Shown here one piece after another: positions 28,056 to 36,789 of a stretch of DNA of 64,000 nucleotides. The notes under the pieces were generated by a model. The model was not told the DNA's origin and made no database searches. It saw nothing but the letters and a program-made list of their open reading frames with translations. The position numbers were made by a program, and so were the translations under genes. Every line of letters starts with the position of its first letter. The stretch's first letter is position 1. The stretch is from Zoogloea oleivorans (lineage in GTDB: Bacteria > Pseudomonadota > Gammaproteobacteria > Burkholderiales > Rhodocyclaceae): positions 31,289 through 95,288 of the forward strand of contig NZ_SDKK01000003.1 in NCBI RefSeq assembly GCF_008107625.1, given 5' to 3'.

Positions 28056-31000
28056 TCAAGGTCCGTAGGCTGCAAACCAGCTTGCGGCATGGTTCTCGAG
28101 GATGAAGCTGTCGTGAACCCAGGCTTGCAGGGTGAGCCCGGCTTCTCGCAGGGCTTCCGGCTCGGCGAGTTGTTCGCGAATCGTTTTGATCCACGTCTCC
28201 GGTTCGTTGGGGAGGCGGGTGACGGGCGCGTTCTGATAAGGATAAATGTCAGTGCAGATAACCGGCCAGCCCATTGCGCCGTATTCGAGCAGGCGCAGGT
28301 TGCTCTTGGCCTCATTGAAGGGGTGGATGTCGAGTGGGGCGATGGCCAGGTCGAGGTCAAGGCGGGCGAGGGCCTTCGGGTAGGCGCTGAAATCGATTTC
28401 GAAGCCGTGGGATTCATGCACGAAGGGCTTCAGGGCGGGCGGGCACATGCCCATGAAAATCCAGTCCACTTCGTCGGCGAGGGCTTCGACCACGGGGTAG
28501 ATGAGTTCCAGGTCGCCCTGGTGTTGCTGGGCGCCGGCCCAGCCGACACGGGGCTTCTTGCGCGGCAGGCGCGGCGGTACAGCATCGCCCCACACTGCCC
28601 ATTCGAGGCAGTTGGGCATGACCCGGATGTCCTCGATCATGTCGACACACAAATCAGCCAGCGGCCGGGTGCTGACGACCAGACGGTCCATCAGGGCGAG
28701 GTTGCGGCGCAGGCGCTGGCGTCCGTCCTTGTAGCCGGATTTGTAGAGCGGGTGCTTCTTCGGCAGGTCGGTGACCAGGTCATCGATGGTGAGAATCCGC
28801 CGAACCTTGGGCAGGTAGCGGGCGTAGTTTTCGATGGCGTCGCTCTGCGAGTCGTCGAGCGGCTGGTGCAGGACCAGCGCGTCCGGCGCGGCGCGGGCGA
28901 TTTCAACCGGGGAGAGGATGCGCATCGCGAAGGCCTTGGGGGACTCGCAGATCATGGTCTGGGCGAGTCCGGCCTGCCCGACGATGCGCAGCGGTGCGCG
29001 CAGGCGGTATTCGCCGGCGCCGCCGGGAACCGGTATGGCGAGGATGCGCGGTCGGTCGTGGAAGTGGAGATCCCAGTCGGTGGGGGCGACGTGCTCGGGC
29101 TTGTAGGGTTCGAGCAGGCTCAGGTTGCGGTTGTAGGCCGGGTCGTGAACCAGGCGTGGCATCCAGCGATGGATGAGGGTTTCGTTGGCCGATTGGGCGG
29201 CCAGCAGGTCGGCCAGTCGGCCTTCGAGTTTGCGCTGGCGGGCCGTGATCGAGATGCTGCCGTAATGGACCAGGGCGGAGTGGGGGGTAAAGACGATCTT
29301 GTGGCCGACGTCCCCGGCCCGCAGGCACAGGTCGAGGGCGCCGTGAACGAGCCCGAAGTGGGTGGTGTCGAAGCCACCCAGTTGCACGTAGGCGCTGCGG
29401 CGCACGAGCAGGGCCGAGCCGCTGGCTGCGCTGACGTTCTGATCGCACAGGGCCCGCCCCATGTAGCCGGGGTCGGAGAGTTCGAGCTGGTTGTCCCACG
29501 GACTGCCGACGGTTCCGTAGAGCCCCAGGATCGAGCCGCCCTGCTGGACCCGGCCGGTTTCAGGGTAGGTCAGGCGGGGGGCGACGATGGCGACTTCCGG
29601 ACGCTGGGCGATACTCATCAGCCGTGCCAGCCAGTCGTCCTGAACGATGTGGATGTCGTTGTCGAGGAACAGCAGGTAGTCGCCCTCGGCCGCTTCGGCG
29701 CCCGCATTGGCGCAGCCGGACCAGCTGAATTCACCGGGAAAGGCTATGACACGGGTGCGCTGCTTTTGCTCGGTGGCGACGAGGCCGGCGAGGTAGCGCA
29801 CGGTGTCCGGGTCGCGGCTGTCGTTGTCGAGGATGATGACTTCGTAGTTCGGGTAGCGGGTCCGCTCGAAGAGGCTTTCGAGTAGCGGACGCAGATATTC
29901 TTCCCGGTCGCGGGTCGGGATGATGATGCTGACCTTGGGCGTCGTGGCCCACTTGTACTGGATGCGGCGGGTGCCGAAGAGCGCACCGTCGAGGACTGCG
30001 GTGTCGAGGCTGCAGCGTGCCAGATGGTCGGTGACGGCGAGTTTTTCGGCTTCGGGCTGCATCGCCCGCTGCGAGTTGCGGGACAGGTGGGCGAGCATCT
30101 GGTCGATGTGGCCGATGCTGCTCTCACCGTTCTGGTCGAGGATGCGCAGGCTGAGGTCGTAGTTCTCGGCGCCGGTTTTGTCGCCGTAGCGGCCGGCAGC
30201 CAGGAAGGCCTGCTTGGCGACGACGATGAAGCAGCCGAAGTAAGCCTGGGCGCGCAGCAGATCGAGGTTGAAGTCGGGCTTGAAGAGCGGCTGGGTGAAG
30301 CTGCCGTCGGCTTCAAGGGTGTCTTCGTCGCAGTAAATCAGACGCCAGTCGGGTTTTTCGTTGATGTAGTCGGCGACGACCTGCAGGGCCTGGGGCTCCA
30401 GCGTCAGGCCCGGGTCGATGCGGGTCAGCCAGGTGCCCGGCGAGGCCGCGGCCATTTCGTCGATGACGTAGTTGATGTGGGCTTCGTCGCGCAGGGCCAG
30501 CCACTGGATGTTGGGCGTTTCGCCAAGGCCTTCCGGGGGCGACAGGGCGGTCACGATGGTCAGCAGCCATTCGGGATAGAGCTGGGCGGCGAGGCTGTCG
30601 AGGGTGTCGGCGAGGAGCGTTTCCTCGCCGGGGTAGAGGGAGAGCAGCAGGTGGATGCCGGGGCGGTTCTTCCACTGCAGCACCATGCGTTCGGCGAGCA
30701 GTTGGGCGTCGATCTCCTGGAGGGTCTTGCGGCGGCGCCAGGTGGCGTAGCGCTGGATGGCTTCGGCCTGCACCGGGTCATCGCCGGGCAGTTTCGGCAC
30801 TTCATGCACGGGCATGACCTGGGTGACGCTGACGAAGTGATCGAGCTGACCCCAGAAACGGTCTTCCGCCGCCCGGTAGGTCTCCGTCATCTGGCCGACG
30901 GTGCGTTTGGCGAAGGCGATTTCTTCCGGTGAGTCGTTGATGGCGATGCCTTCGCGGCCCATTTCTTCTTCGCTGAGCAGGGTGCCGTTGAAAAAGGGCG

Positions 31001-31685
31001 AAGGCAGGATGATGGCCGGGCAACCGCACAGGATGGCTTCAAGGGCGATGGCGGTGGATTCGAAGCAGTAAACGGCTTCGCTGCGCCGAAACAGATCGGC
31101 CATGTCCTGGTGGGACTCGGGCCAGTCAGCAGTGATGAGCGTGGCCTCGGCGGCCAGTTCCGGGTAGCGCGCCAGCCCCGACTGGTGACGTCCGGGGTAA
31201 AGGAGGATGCCGCTGCGCTGCTTGTCGAGGGGGTTGTCCAGGTTGTTGAAGACCTGGGTGTCGATGGGCGGCAGGAACAGGATGTTGTCCTGGTCGGCAT
31301 CGTCGGGCAGCACGTTGCGGCCGTAGCCGAAAATGAGTTCCGTCTCGGCATAGGCCTTGTCGCCGCCGAGCAGCCCGGCCTTGTTGAGGACGTAGCGCAC
31401 CACCGAGCCTGCCCGGCGCGGGTTGCCGGCAACCACTTCCGGATAGACGATGATCGGCTCACGGTCGGCCTTCTTGTGGCGCTCGGCGATTTCGGCGGTG
31501 AGGATCGGGGTGTCGAGCTCCGGGTTGGCGGTCGTGTTGTAGATGTAGGCTTCTTCGCCGATGCTGTTGAGGGCATGGCACAGGAGGTGCAGCACCCGGA
31601 TGCCGGCCGACGTGCGCCGGTAGGCCGGAGCGTCGATGTAGTACGGACGGCGGGGCTGCGAGTAGAGATGGCGTGTGGCGGGCAT
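28056..31685 (-). CDS. Giant multi-domain glycosyltransferase (GT-B-like / tandem GT2 / GT4-like)
   Basis: 1209 residues from MPATRHLYSQ; the open frame upstream merely shadows the epimerase. Four modules are visible. (1) Residues 28-280: a GT-B-like half with FESTAIALEAILCGCPAIILPSP. (2) 345-560: a GT2-like fold with LIYCDEDTLEADGSF and PLFKPDFN. (3) 584-820: a clear GT2 domain with KVSIIIPTRDREEYLRPL, the LFLDNDIHI metal/nucleotide site and GGFD. (4) 880-1205: a GT4-like domain with VGWAGA and EAKSNLRLLEYGAMGWPVICTD. Such fused enzymes build O-antigens or glycosylate flagellin. As the last gene of the operon, 290 bases from fliC, it is the best candidate for sugar transfer. Acceptor unknown. 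Confidence 0.85.
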   Translation of the reverse strand: MPATRHLYSQPRRPYYIDAPAYRRTSAGIRVLHLLCHALNSIGEEAYIYNTTANPELDTPILTAEIAERHKKADREPIIVYPEVVAGNPRRAGSVVRYVLNKAGLLGGDKAYAETELIFGYGRNVLPDDADQDNILFLPPIDTQVFNNLDNPLDKQRSGILLYPGRHQSGLARYPELAAEATLITADWPESHQDMADLFRRSEAVYCFESTAIALEAILCGCPAIILPSPFFNGTLLSEEEMGREGIAINDSPEEIAFAKRTVGQMTETYRAAEDRFWGQLDHFVSVTQVMPVHEVPKLPGDDPVQAEAIQRYATWRRRKTLQEIDAQLLAERMVLQWKNRPGIHLLLSLYPGEETLLADTLDSLAAQLYPEWLLTIVTALSPPEGLGETPNIQWLALRDEAHINYVIDEMAAASPGTWLTRIDPGLTLEPQALQVVADYINEKPDWRLIYCDEDTLEADGSFTQPLFKPDFNLDLLRAQAYFGCFIVVAKQAFLAAGRYGDKTGAENYDLSLRILDQNGESSIGHIDQMLAHLSRNSQRAMQPEAEKLAVTDHLARCSLDTAVLDGALFGTRRIQYKWATTPKVSIIIPTRDREEYLRPLLESLFERTRYPNYEVIILDNDSRDPDTVRYLAGLVATEQKQRTRVIAFPGEFSWSGCANAGAEAAEGDYLLFLDNDIHIVQDDWLARLMSIAQRPEVAIVAPRLTYPETGRVQQGGSILGLYGTVGSPWDNQLELSDPGYMGRALCDQNVSAASGSALLVRRSAYVQLGGFDTTHFGLVHGALDLCLRAGDVGHKIVFTPHSALVHYGSISITARQRKLEGRLADLLAAQSANETLIHRWMPRLVHDPAYNRNLSLLEPYKPEHVAPTDWDLHFHDRPRILAIPVPGGAGEYRLRAPLRIVGQAGLAQTMICESPKAFAMRILSPVEIARAAPDALVLHQPLDDSQSDAIENYARYLPKVRRILTIDDLVTDLPKKHPLYKSGYKDGRQRLRRNLALMDRLVVSTRPLADLCVDMIEDIRVMPNCLEWAVWGDAVPPRLPRKKPRVGWAGAQQHQGDLELIYPVVEALADEVDWIFMGMCPPALKPFVHESHGFEIDFSAYPKALARLDLDLAIAPLDIHPFNEAKSNLRLLEYGAMGWPVICTDIYPYQNAPVTRLPNEPETWIKTIREQLAEPEALREAGLTLQAWVHDSFILENHAASWFAAYGP

Positions 31686-31696
31686 GTGGGCTGTAC

Positions 31697-32743
31697 TCAG
31701 GCGTGTTGATGGGGCGCGGCGCTGGCGGCGGTAAGGCGGATGGCCTGCTCGAGAGATGTCCAGACATCCAGGTCGAGTTCGCTGCGGGCACGCCCGATGG
31801 CGGGAATGTAGCGCGAGCGCAAGGCGTTGTCGGGGGCGCTGCGGGTGATGTGCACGGCGTGTTCGGGGCACAGGGCGTCGCGTACGGTTTCGGCCAGTTC
31901 GCGGATCGAGACGGCCTGGTCGGAACCGACGTTGTAGGCCTGGCCGTGGGTGCCCTGGAGCAGGATCTTGAGCAGCCAGATGGCCAGGTCGGCGCCGTAC
32001 AGATAGCTGCGCAGCGGAGTGCCGTCGCCGTTTACGCAGATCGGGCGGCCGGCGAGGGCGTCGCCGATGAAGTTGCCAATGGCGAAATGCCCGTTGAGGG
32101 GCAGGCCGGCGCCCACAAAGGCGAAGCAGCGGGCGATGGGAATGGCGATGCCGTGTTCCCGGCCGAACTGCACGCACCATTGCTCTGCGCCGCGCTTGGC
32201 CGAGCCGTAGGCGCTGTCCGGGTGGGTCGCGTCGCAGGCGCAGGAAGCGGATTCGGGGAGCTGTTCAATGTCGGCCGGCTGCACGCCATACACCGCGCCT
32301 GAGCTGACGTAGAGGACCCGCCTCACGCCGCTGGACAGGGCATGGGCGAGGGTGTGGCGGGTGCCGAGCAGGATGTTGTCCATGATCGCCAGCGGATCCC
32401 GGTGGGCGGCGGCGTCGGTGTCGGTGGCGGCGTGGATGAGCAGGTCGGCGGGCGTGGCATCCGCGAAGCTCTTGACGTCACCGCGTACGCAGCTGACCCA
32501 CGATTGCGCGGAAAAATAGGGCGCGACGGCGGCAAAGGCGGCCGGATTGCGCGACAGCAGGCGCACCCGGACGTCGACGCCCCGTTGCCGGAGCAGGTCG
32601 AACAGGCTCAGCATCCAGTAGCCGAAAAAGCCCGTGCCGCCGGTGATGAACACCGTTCGGCCGTCCAGTGGCGACGCGTCCAGGTGGTCGTGCAGGGCCG
32701 TCAGGCGACCCTGCACGGGCGGGCAGCGGGGATCGGGCAGCAT
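31697..32743 (-). CDS. NAD-dependent epimerase/dehydratase (extended SDR)
   Basis: 348 residues. Rossmann motif GGTGFFGYW near residue 35, a catalytic serine region VLYVSSGAVYG and the Y-x3-K dyad in SAYGSAKRG define an extended short-chain dehydrogenase acting on nucleotide sugars. The exact reaction (4-epimerase, 4,6-dehydratase or 4-reductase) cannot be told from sequence. In this operon a 4-keto reductase acting on the CDP-dideoxy or branched sugar is plausible, because no other reductase is present. It ends 11 bases before the glycosyltransferase. Confidence 0.85.
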   Translation of the reverse strand: MLPDPRCPPVQGRLTALHDHLDASPLDGRTVFITGGTGFFGYWMLSLFDLLRQRGVDVRVRLLSRNPAAFAAVAPYFSAQSWVSCVRGDVKSFADATPADLLIHAATDTDAAAHRDPLAIMDNILLGTRHTLAHALSSGVRRVLYVSSGAVYGVQPADIEQLPESASCACDATHPDSAYGSAKRGAEQWCVQFGREHGIAIPIARCFAFVGAGLPLNGHFAIGNFIGDALAGRPICVNGDGTPLRSYLYGADLAIWLLKILLQGTHGQAYNVGSDQAVSIRELAETVRDALCPEHAVHITRSAPDNALRSRYIPAIGRARSELDLDVWTSLEQAIRLTAASAAPHQHA

Positions 32744-32767
32744 GGCGCAGGAGGCTCGCTGGCGGGC

Positions 32768-33859
32768 TCAGAGGCCGCGGCTGTAGATCAGCTTGCGCAG
32801 CACTTCGTTCTGGGAATAGGGGCTCTCCACATCGTCGATGGTGAGCGCCGTGTCCTTGGAAACGGGGCGCGTGAGCTTGAGCCCGTTCATGGCTTCGCGG
32901 CACGACAGCTGGCCCTTTTGCAGCGGGATGGCCAGGTAGAAGTCGTCCTCGAGGTTCTGGTGCTGCAGTTCGTAGCCGACTGGGAGGTCGCGCTTGGCAT
33001 AGACGCCGCGCACGAGGCCGTCGAGGTATTCGGTTTCCTTCCGCTTCGGGACGCGCTTGGAAGTGCCGGTGCCACCGCACATTTCAACCGCCTTGTGATA
33101 GGCCTTGAACCATTCGTCGATCTGGTGCGGCAGGGAGCAGTACGGTGCCACCGGGATGCCGCCTTCCTCGATGTCGATGTGACGTTCCCAGGTGCGCGCG
33201 CCCTTGCCGTAGGAGAGCAGCATCGACGAGCTCCAGTCGTGATACTCGTGGGACGACAGGCCGACCACGTTTTTTGGGTAGCGCTGGCGCAGGAAGTCGA
33301 TCTGGTTAAGCTCCAGTTCGTCGTCTTCGCTCGGATAGATCGAGACGCAGTGATTCACCGCCAGCGGAATGTTGCGGTTGGCGAAGAAGGTCACCATGTC
33401 ATCGACGTCTTTTTGCGTGGATCCGCCGGTGGACACGATGACCGGCTTGCGCGTCTCGGCGATGCGCTCGATGAGGAACCAGTCGTTGATGTCGGAGCTG
33501 GCGATCTTGATGATCGGCAGGTCGAGCTCTTCGCACAGATCCACCGAGGCTTCGTCGAAGGCGGTGGCCATCGGGATGCAGTTGCGCTCCTTGATGGCCT
33601 TCACCAGCGTCCGGTACTCGGCCTTGCTGAGCCGGGTGGCCTCGGTCTTCTTGATGTAGCGGATGTCCTCGCGACCGCGAAAATCCTTGTGGATGAAGTG
33701 GTCGGCCTCGCGGAACTGCAGCTTGATGGCGGCTCGCACATTGTTGAAGCGGACCACCTGGGCGAAGTCGTTGACGATGCGCAGGCCCCGGTCAAGGCGG
33801 CCCCAGTGGTTGTTGGCCAGTTCGAGGATGAACAGGTTTTCAAAGATGGCGTTGTTCAT
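32768..33859 (-). CDS. NeuB-like sialic/nonulosonic acid synthase-family protein
   Basis: 363 residues. TIM-barrel N-terminal domain with ELANNHWGRLDRGLRIV, IKIASSDINDW, VSTGGSTQKDVD and NHCVSIYPS, followed by ARTWERHID. The C-terminal SAF (antifreeze-like) domain contains VRGVYAKRDLPVGYELQ. The family condenses phosphoenolpyruvate with a hexosamine-type aldose to form nine-carbon sugars. It is diverged from classical NeuB/PseI/LegI, and no NeuC, NeuA-type CMP-transferase or other nonulosonate gene is in the operon. The acceptor may therefore be unusual. Confidence 0.88.
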   Translation of the reverse strand: MNNAIFENLFILELANNHWGRLDRGLRIVNDFAQVVRFNNVRAAIKLQFREADHFIHKDFRGREDIRYIKKTEATRLSKAEYRTLVKAIKERNCIPMATAFDEASVDLCEELDLPIIKIASSDINDWFLIERIAETRKPVIVSTGGSTQKDVDDMVTFFANRNIPLAVNHCVSIYPSEDDELELNQIDFLRQRYPKNVVGLSSHEYHDWSSSMLLSYGKGARTWERHIDIEEGGIPVAPYCSLPHQIDEWFKAYHKAVEMCGGTGTSKRVPKRKETEYLDGLVRGVYAKRDLPVGYELQHQNLEDDFYLAIPLQKGQLSCREAMNGLKLTRPVSKDTALTIDDVESPYSQNEVLRKLIYSRGL

Positions 33860-33868
33860 GATGGCACC

Positions 33869-34981
33869 TCAATAAGCGTAGAAAACCGCTTCGAAGGAAT
33901 TGTGGGTGTGGATGCGGAAGCGCAGCCGGTAGTCGAGATCGAGGGTGGCAATGAAGGCCGGAATGCGCCACAGGTCGTCCCAGCGGTGGTAGCCGGCGAT
34001 GGCCATGGCCGGGCGGTTGCGGCGAATCAGCCGGGTGGCGCCCTGCAGGGTTTCCATTTCGTGGCCCTCGACGTCGAGCTTCAGGTAATCGACGCGGGCG
34101 GTAGGCAGGCAGTCGTCGATGCTGACCACCTGGATCATCTGGTCGCCTTGCTCGCTGACCGTGCTGGCTTCGCCCTGGCCGCTGCTGAAGCGCAGGGTCC
34201 GGGTTTCGGAGGACAGGCCGCAGGGAAAGCAGGTGACCGGAATCGGCAGGTCGCGGGCGCGCTCGGTGAGGGCGTGGTAGTTGCCCGGGTCGGGCTCGAA
34301 GGCGTAGGCCTCGCCCAGCGGGAGGCGGGTGAGGGCGGTGGCGATGGTGTCGCCGTCGTAGGCGCCGCCGTCGAGAAGGCTCAGCGGGCGCGGGTGACGG
34401 GTCGTGCAGGCGGCCACGACGAAGTCCGGAAAGTAGTGCAGGTCGGCCACCGGCGCGCCAGGAATGGCGTCGAGCCGGCCGAGCCGGAAGCGCAGGGTGT
34501 CGGCGAAGATCTGCCGGCTCTCGTCGTCGTCGAGGCGTGCAAAGGCGGCCTGCAATTCGGCGCTGCGGCTGGCGTAGCCACTGCGGGCACTCAGCCAGTA
34601 GCGCCAGCCCATGTGCTCTTCGACGATTTCGAAGTAGTGCTGGGGCAGCACGACGCGCGCGAAGCCGGCCTCCTGGCACAGGGATTTCAGCAGCGCGTAG
34701 TTGGCGTTGGGCTGGTGATTGAACACGCCCACCCACATGGCCTTGGTGCGATGGACGGGGTCGACTTCCGCCAGGGGCAGGACGGCCAGTCCGTCCTGGG
34801 TGTGCGCCGGGCCGGCCGAGTTGACGAAGGCGACCACCGGCACGCCGAGTGCATCCAGGGCCCGCCTGAGGGCTCGTGCGAAGTTGCCGGAGCCGAAGAT
34901 CAGCACGCCGTCGCGGCGCGCCTCGTCGAGTCGAACGGTGTCGGCGTCGAAGGACAGATCGGGAAAGCGGGCGCTGGTCAT
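33869..34981 (-). CDS. FkbM-family methyltransferase with N-terminal Rossmann-like domain
   Basis: 370 residues. The N-terminal part (VLIFGSGNFARALRRALDALGVPVVAFVN) looks like a nucleotide-binding or sugar-binding fold. The C-terminal half is a FkbM SAM-dependent O-methyltransferase with LLDGGAYDGDTIATAL (SAM motif I), AFEPDPGNYHAL, VDYLKLDVEGHEMETLQGA and the terminal AIAGYHRWDDLWRIP. Probably methylates a hydroxyl of the final glycan. Its ATG overlaps the stop of the thiamine-diphosphate enzyme (ATGA), and the NeuB-like gene follows after 9 bases. Confidence 0.85.
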   Translation of the reverse strand: MTSARFPDLSFDADTVRLDEARRDGVLIFGSGNFARALRRALDALGVPVVAFVNSAGPAHTQDGLAVLPLAEVDPVHRTKAMWVGVFNHQPNANYALLKSLCQEAGFARVVLPQHYFEIVEEHMGWRYWLSARSGYASRSAELQAAFARLDDDESRQIFADTLRFRLGRLDAIPGAPVADLHYFPDFVVAACTTRHPRPLSLLDGGAYDGDTIATALTRLPLGEAYAFEPDPGNYHALTERARDLPIPVTCFPCGLSSETRTLRFSSGQGEASTVSEQGDQMIQVVSIDDCLPTARVDYLKLDVEGHEMETLQGATRLIRRNRPAMAIAGYHRWDDLWRIPAFIATLDLDYRLRFRIHTHNSFEAVFYAY

Positions 34982-36789
34982 GGCCGGGGCCTTTCATGGC
35001 TGGTTGGGCGAAGCGCCTTGATGGCCGCGGCTTCTTGATGCACGGCAGCGAGTTCGGCGGGCGGCAGGAAGGGGAACATGTCGTCGAGTTCCGGGGTGGC
35101 GAAGCCGCCTTCGGGCAGGGCGCGGGACTTGATGCGCGGCTCGAAGCCCGGCTCCGGATCGACGTGGGCGGCGATGAGGATCGGGCCGCGGCGGGCGAGG
35201 GCGGCGTCGAGGGCCGGCAGATCGTCCGGCGTGGCCAGGCTGACGGCGTCGAGGCCGTAGGCGCGGGCGACCAGCGCGAAGTCGGGGAACTCGACCCCCG
35301 AGGCCGGGGTGGCGCCGACGATGCGGCCGAAGAAGTTCTCGTGGGTCTGGCGGATGGACAGGTAGCCGCCGTTGTCGATGAGCACGATCGCCACGTCGAG
35401 GCCGAGGGTCTTGAGGGTCTGCAGCTCCTGGATGTTCATCTGCAGGCTGCCGTCGCCGGCAAAGCACACCACCCGGCGCGTGCCGGCGGCGCGGGCGGCG
35501 CCGATGGCGGCAGGCAGGTCGAAGCCCATCGAGGCCGAGCCGGAGTTGCTGAACATGCGCTGGCCGGCCTTCAGGTGGCCGACCTGGAAGGGCAGGATGC
35601 ACGCCGAGGCGTTGCCGCAGACAACGATGTCGTCGTCGCGCAGTTGGTCGAAGATGCGGCTCACCAGCGTGTAGGGGTGAATGCCGGCGCTGGCGGGCGG
35701 CGCAGTGAAGATCGGGTAGCGGGCGCGGATGTCGCGGCACCAGGCGGCCCACGGCGCGTAGTTGGGCAGCTGCGTGGCGCAGGCTTCGCTCAGGCGGTCG
35801 AGAAAAACCCGCGCGTCGCTGGTGACGCGCAGATCGGGCTGCACGAAGGGCTTGGCGAATTCGGCCGGGTCCACGTCCACCTGGGCGATGAAGGCGTTTT
35901 TGGCGAAGCTGTCCCAGTTGTAGCTGACCTGGCGGATGTTCAGGCGCGAGCCGATGACCAGCACGAAGTCGGCGCTCTGGGTGCAGAAGTTGCCGGCGCG
36001 GGTGCCGATGGTGCCGGGGCGGCCGGCGAACAGCGGGTGATCGCTGGCGATCAGGTCGTGGGTCCAGGCGGTGGCCACCGGGATGCCGTGGGCTTCGGCG
36101 AAGGCCAGTAGGGCCTTGTCGGCGCCGGCCAGACGCACACCGGTACCGGCCAGGATGAGCGGCCGGTGGGCCTGGCGGAGCTGCTCGACGATCTGCCGGC
36201 AGTTGTCGGCGAGGTCAGTGGGTGTGCTGGTGGCGGGCAGGGTCAGCGGCGGAATCACGTCGCACTCGGCCGACTGTACGTCGAGGGGAATGTCGAGCCA
36301 CACCGGGCCGGGGCGACCGCTGATGGCGGTGGCCAGCGCGCGGGGCAGCAGGTCGATGAGGGCTTTGGGGCTGGCGACGCTTTCGGCCAGCTTGGTCACC
36401 GGCCGGGCCATGGCGACGACCGGCCCTTCCTGGTCGCCCAACTGGCGCAGGCCGGCCACGGGGGTGTAGTCGAGACAGGTGGCACGCTTGACCTGGCCGC
36501 CGATGACGAGCATCGGGATCGAATCGGTGAAGGCGCCGAACACGCCGTTGAGGGCGTTGATGCCGCCGGGGCCGGTGGTGACCATGACCACCGCCGGCTT
36601 GCCGGCGATGCGCGCGTAGCCTTCGGCGGCCATGGCGCAGGCCTGCTCGTGGTGCATGAAGGTGCAGTTCAGGCGCGGGTGGCTGGCGAGGGCCTGGTTC
36701 AGGTACATGGCGCCACCGCCGGTGACGGTGAAGACCTGTTCGATTCCATGGTCGGCCAGCCAGTCGGCGATCCGTTCGGAAACTTTCAT
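34978..36789 (-). CDS. Thiamine-diphosphate enzyme, acetolactate-synthase fold; candidate YerE-type sugar acetyl transferase
   Basis: 603 residues with the three-domain AHAS architecture. The Pyr domain has the cofactor-activating glutamate (Glu48 in FMHHEQACAMAAEGYAR) and VTTGPGGINALNG. The central domain resembles the FAD/nucleotide-binding domain. The PP domain has GDGS (445-448) in the metal-diphosphate motif GDGSLQMNIQELQTL. Housekeeping AHAS is paired with IlvN, but here it is embedded among sugar genes and overlaps the C-methyltransferase by four bases. YerE of Yersinia, from this superfamily, adds a two-carbon unit from pyruvate to CDP-4-keto-3,6-dideoxyglucose. RfbF/G/H upstream make exactly that precursor type. 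The role is inferred from context. Confidence 0.8.
   Translation of the reverse strand: MKVSERIADWLADHGIEQVFTVTGGGAMYLNQALASHPRLNCTFMHHEQACAMAAEGYARIAGKPAVVMVTTGPGGINALNGVFGAFTDSIPMLVIGGQVKRATCLDYTPVAGLRQLGDQEGPVVAMARPVTKLAESVASPKALIDLLPRALATAISGRPGPVWLDIPLDVQSAECDVIPPLTLPATSTPTDLADNCRQIVEQLRQAHRPLILAGTGVRLAGADKALLAFAEAHGIPVATAWTHDLIASDHPLFAGRPGTIGTRAGNFCTQSADFVLVIGSRLNIRQVSYNWDSFAKNAFIAQVDVDPAEFAKPFVQPDLRVTSDARVFLDRLSEACATQLPNYAPWAAWCRDIRARYPIFTAPPASAGIHPYTLVSRIFDQLRDDDIVVCGNASACILPFQVGHLKAGQRMFSNSGSASMGFDLPAAIGAARAAGTRRVVCFAGDGSLQMNIQELQTLKTLGLDVAIVLIDNGGYLSIRQTHENFFGRIVGATPASGVEFPDFALVARAYGLDAVSLATPDDLPALDAALARRGPILIAAHVDPEPGFEPRIKSRALPEGGFATPELDDMFPFLPPAELAAVHQEAAAIKALRPTSHERPRP

Noticed and set aside
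31686..32180. N-terminal extension of the giant glycosyltransferase
   Set aside because: This stretch is Arg/Pro/His-rich and lies over the epimerase gene in another frame; the ATG at 31685 is the only plausible start.
32342..35038. 898-codon plus-strand open frame over the epimerase, NeuB-like and FkbM genes
   Set aside because: Shadow frame; the minus-strand genes carry all conserved motifs.
34978..36789. Calling the thiamine-diphosphate enzyme ilvB
   Set aside because: No ilvN or ilvC nearby and the gene is embedded in and overlaps sugar-modification genes, so the amino acid role is less likely.
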